From contig CAJONA010000089.1 in NCBI GenBank assembly GCA_905235755.1, positions 1-5,297 on the forward strand: DNA of 5,297 nt, read 5' to 3'. The notes below the pieces were generated by a model. The model was not told the DNA's origin, searched no databases, and saw nothing but the letters and a program-made list of their open reading frames with translations. Source of the stretch: an uncultured Clostridia bacterium. Lineage in GTDB: Bacteria; Bacillota; Clostridia; Oscillospirales; CAG-272. Position numbers and translations under genes: made by a program. Below are positions 4,605-5,297 of the stretch, one piece after another. Within the stretch, counting starts at the first letter, position 1, and each line of letters opens with the position of its first letter.

Positions 4605-5297
4605 AAAAATCAAACATCGGACTTATCGGACTTGCGGTAATGGGGGAGAACCTCGTTATGAACATGGAAAGCAAAGGTTTTACCGTTTCGGTATATAACC
4701 GCACGACCGAAAAGGTCAAAAATTTCGTCGAGGGACGCGCAAAAGGCAAGAACATTGTCGGCACTTATTCGCTCGAAGAACTCGTCGCGTCGCTTGAAAA
4801 GCCGCGCCGCGTTATGATGATGATCAAAGCCGGCTCTGCTGTCGACGACATGATAGAAAAGCTACTCCCGCTCCTTGACGACGGCGACATCATCATCGAC
4901 GGCGGCAACTCACACTTCCCCGACACCGCGCGCCGCACGGCATATGTCGAAAGCAAGGGCAAACTCTACATCGGTACGGGCGTCTCTGGCGGAGAAGAAG
5001 GCGCGCTCAAAGGTCCGAGCCTCATGCCCGGCGGCTCTCCCGCCGCGTGGCCGAGCGTAAAACCGATACTTCAAGCCATCTGCGCCAAGGTCGAGGACGG
5101 CTCGCCGTGCTGCGACTGGGTAGGCGAGAACGGCGCCGGACACTTTGTCAAAATGGTGCATAACGGCATCGAGTACGGCGATATGCAGCTCATCTGCGAG
5201 GCGTATCAGTTTATGAAAGACTACCTCGGCATGACGGCGGACGAAATGCACGACGTCTTCGCCGAGTGGAACAAAGGCGAGCTTGACAGCTATCTCA
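4601..5297 (+). CDS. gnd: 6-phosphogluconate dehydrogenase, decarboxylating (partial, 3' end outside the window)
   Basis: Cytoplasmic enzyme of the oxidative pentose phosphate pathway that converts 6-phosphogluconate and NADP+ to ribulose 5-phosphate, CO2 and NADPH. The first 232 of about 470 residues are present. The Rossmann fold begins with GLIGLAVMGENL (7-18), and NRT at 33-35 is the usual NADP-phosphate contact. GGNS (101-104) and the family signature GTGVSGGEEGA (125-135) are intact, as are K184, H187, N188 and E191 in the KMVHNGIEYGDMQL stretch (184-197); these match the catalytic and substrate residues of the E. coli enzyme (K183, H186, N187, E190) with an offset of one. The all-alpha C-terminal domain is cut off. 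AAAGGAG (4586-4592) lies 8 bases before the ATG, which overlaps the stop of the upstream membrane gene. The visible part has no frame break, so the gene looks functional. Confidence 0.97.
   Translation, partial: MKKSNIGLIGLAVMGENLVMNMESKGFTVSVYNRTTEKVKNFVEGRAKGKNIVGTYSLEELVASLEKPRRVMMMIKAGSAVDDMIEKLLPLLDDGDIIIDGGNSHFPDTARRTAYVESKGKLYIGTGVSGGEEGALKGPSLMPGGSPAAWPSVKPILQAICAKVEDGSPCCDWVGENGAGHFVKMVHNGIEYGDMQLICEAYQFMKDYLGMTADEMHDVFAEWNKGELDSYL

Overview
The window looks like part of a chromosome from an anaerobic Firmicute of the class Clostridia, possibly an uncultured gut lineage. The grounds are strong AGGAGG-type ribosome binding sites, sigma-A-like promoters with 17-bp spacers, and the protein families present: a DtxR/MntR-type regulator, an iron-sulfur flavoprotein, a LarA-type nickel enzyme and a ZIP transporter. 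The lineage is inferred from style and content; no marker gene here fixes it.

The layout is two divergent transcription units around one intergenic control region (1705-1883). Leftward, in order of transcription: an iron-sulfur flavoprotein (1704-1087), a DtxR-family metal-dependent repressor with its own promoter (1011-631), and a ZIP-family metal transporter cut by the left edge (514-1). The repressor and transporter together make a plausible metal-homeostasis pair. Rightward, closely packed: a LarA-family (DUF2088) protein (1884-3128), a GNAT acetyltransferase overlapping it by ATGA (3125-3616), two small four-helix membrane proteins that look like diverged paralogues (3629-4078 and 4128-4604), and 6-phosphogluconate dehydrogenase, gnd, cut by the right edge (4601-5297). 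gnd also overlaps its upstream neighbour by ATGA.

Credible promoters are visible for the flavoprotein, the repressor and the LarA-like gene. A further candidate inside the 3' end of the acetyltransferase gene could drive the membrane proteins and gnd. A 7-bp inverted repeat lies between the two divergent -35 boxes.

Most of the window is ordinary metabolism. The least ordinary part is the membrane-protein pair. It is AT-richer than its surroundings, both genes carry a nearly identical 25-bp leader that overlaps the end of the acetyltransferase gene in its first copy, and the first gene contains a perfect in-frame 18-bp tandem duplication. I see no CRISPR array, transposase, tRNA, rRNA or convincing riboswitch, and no strong evidence of an undescribed defence or mobile system.
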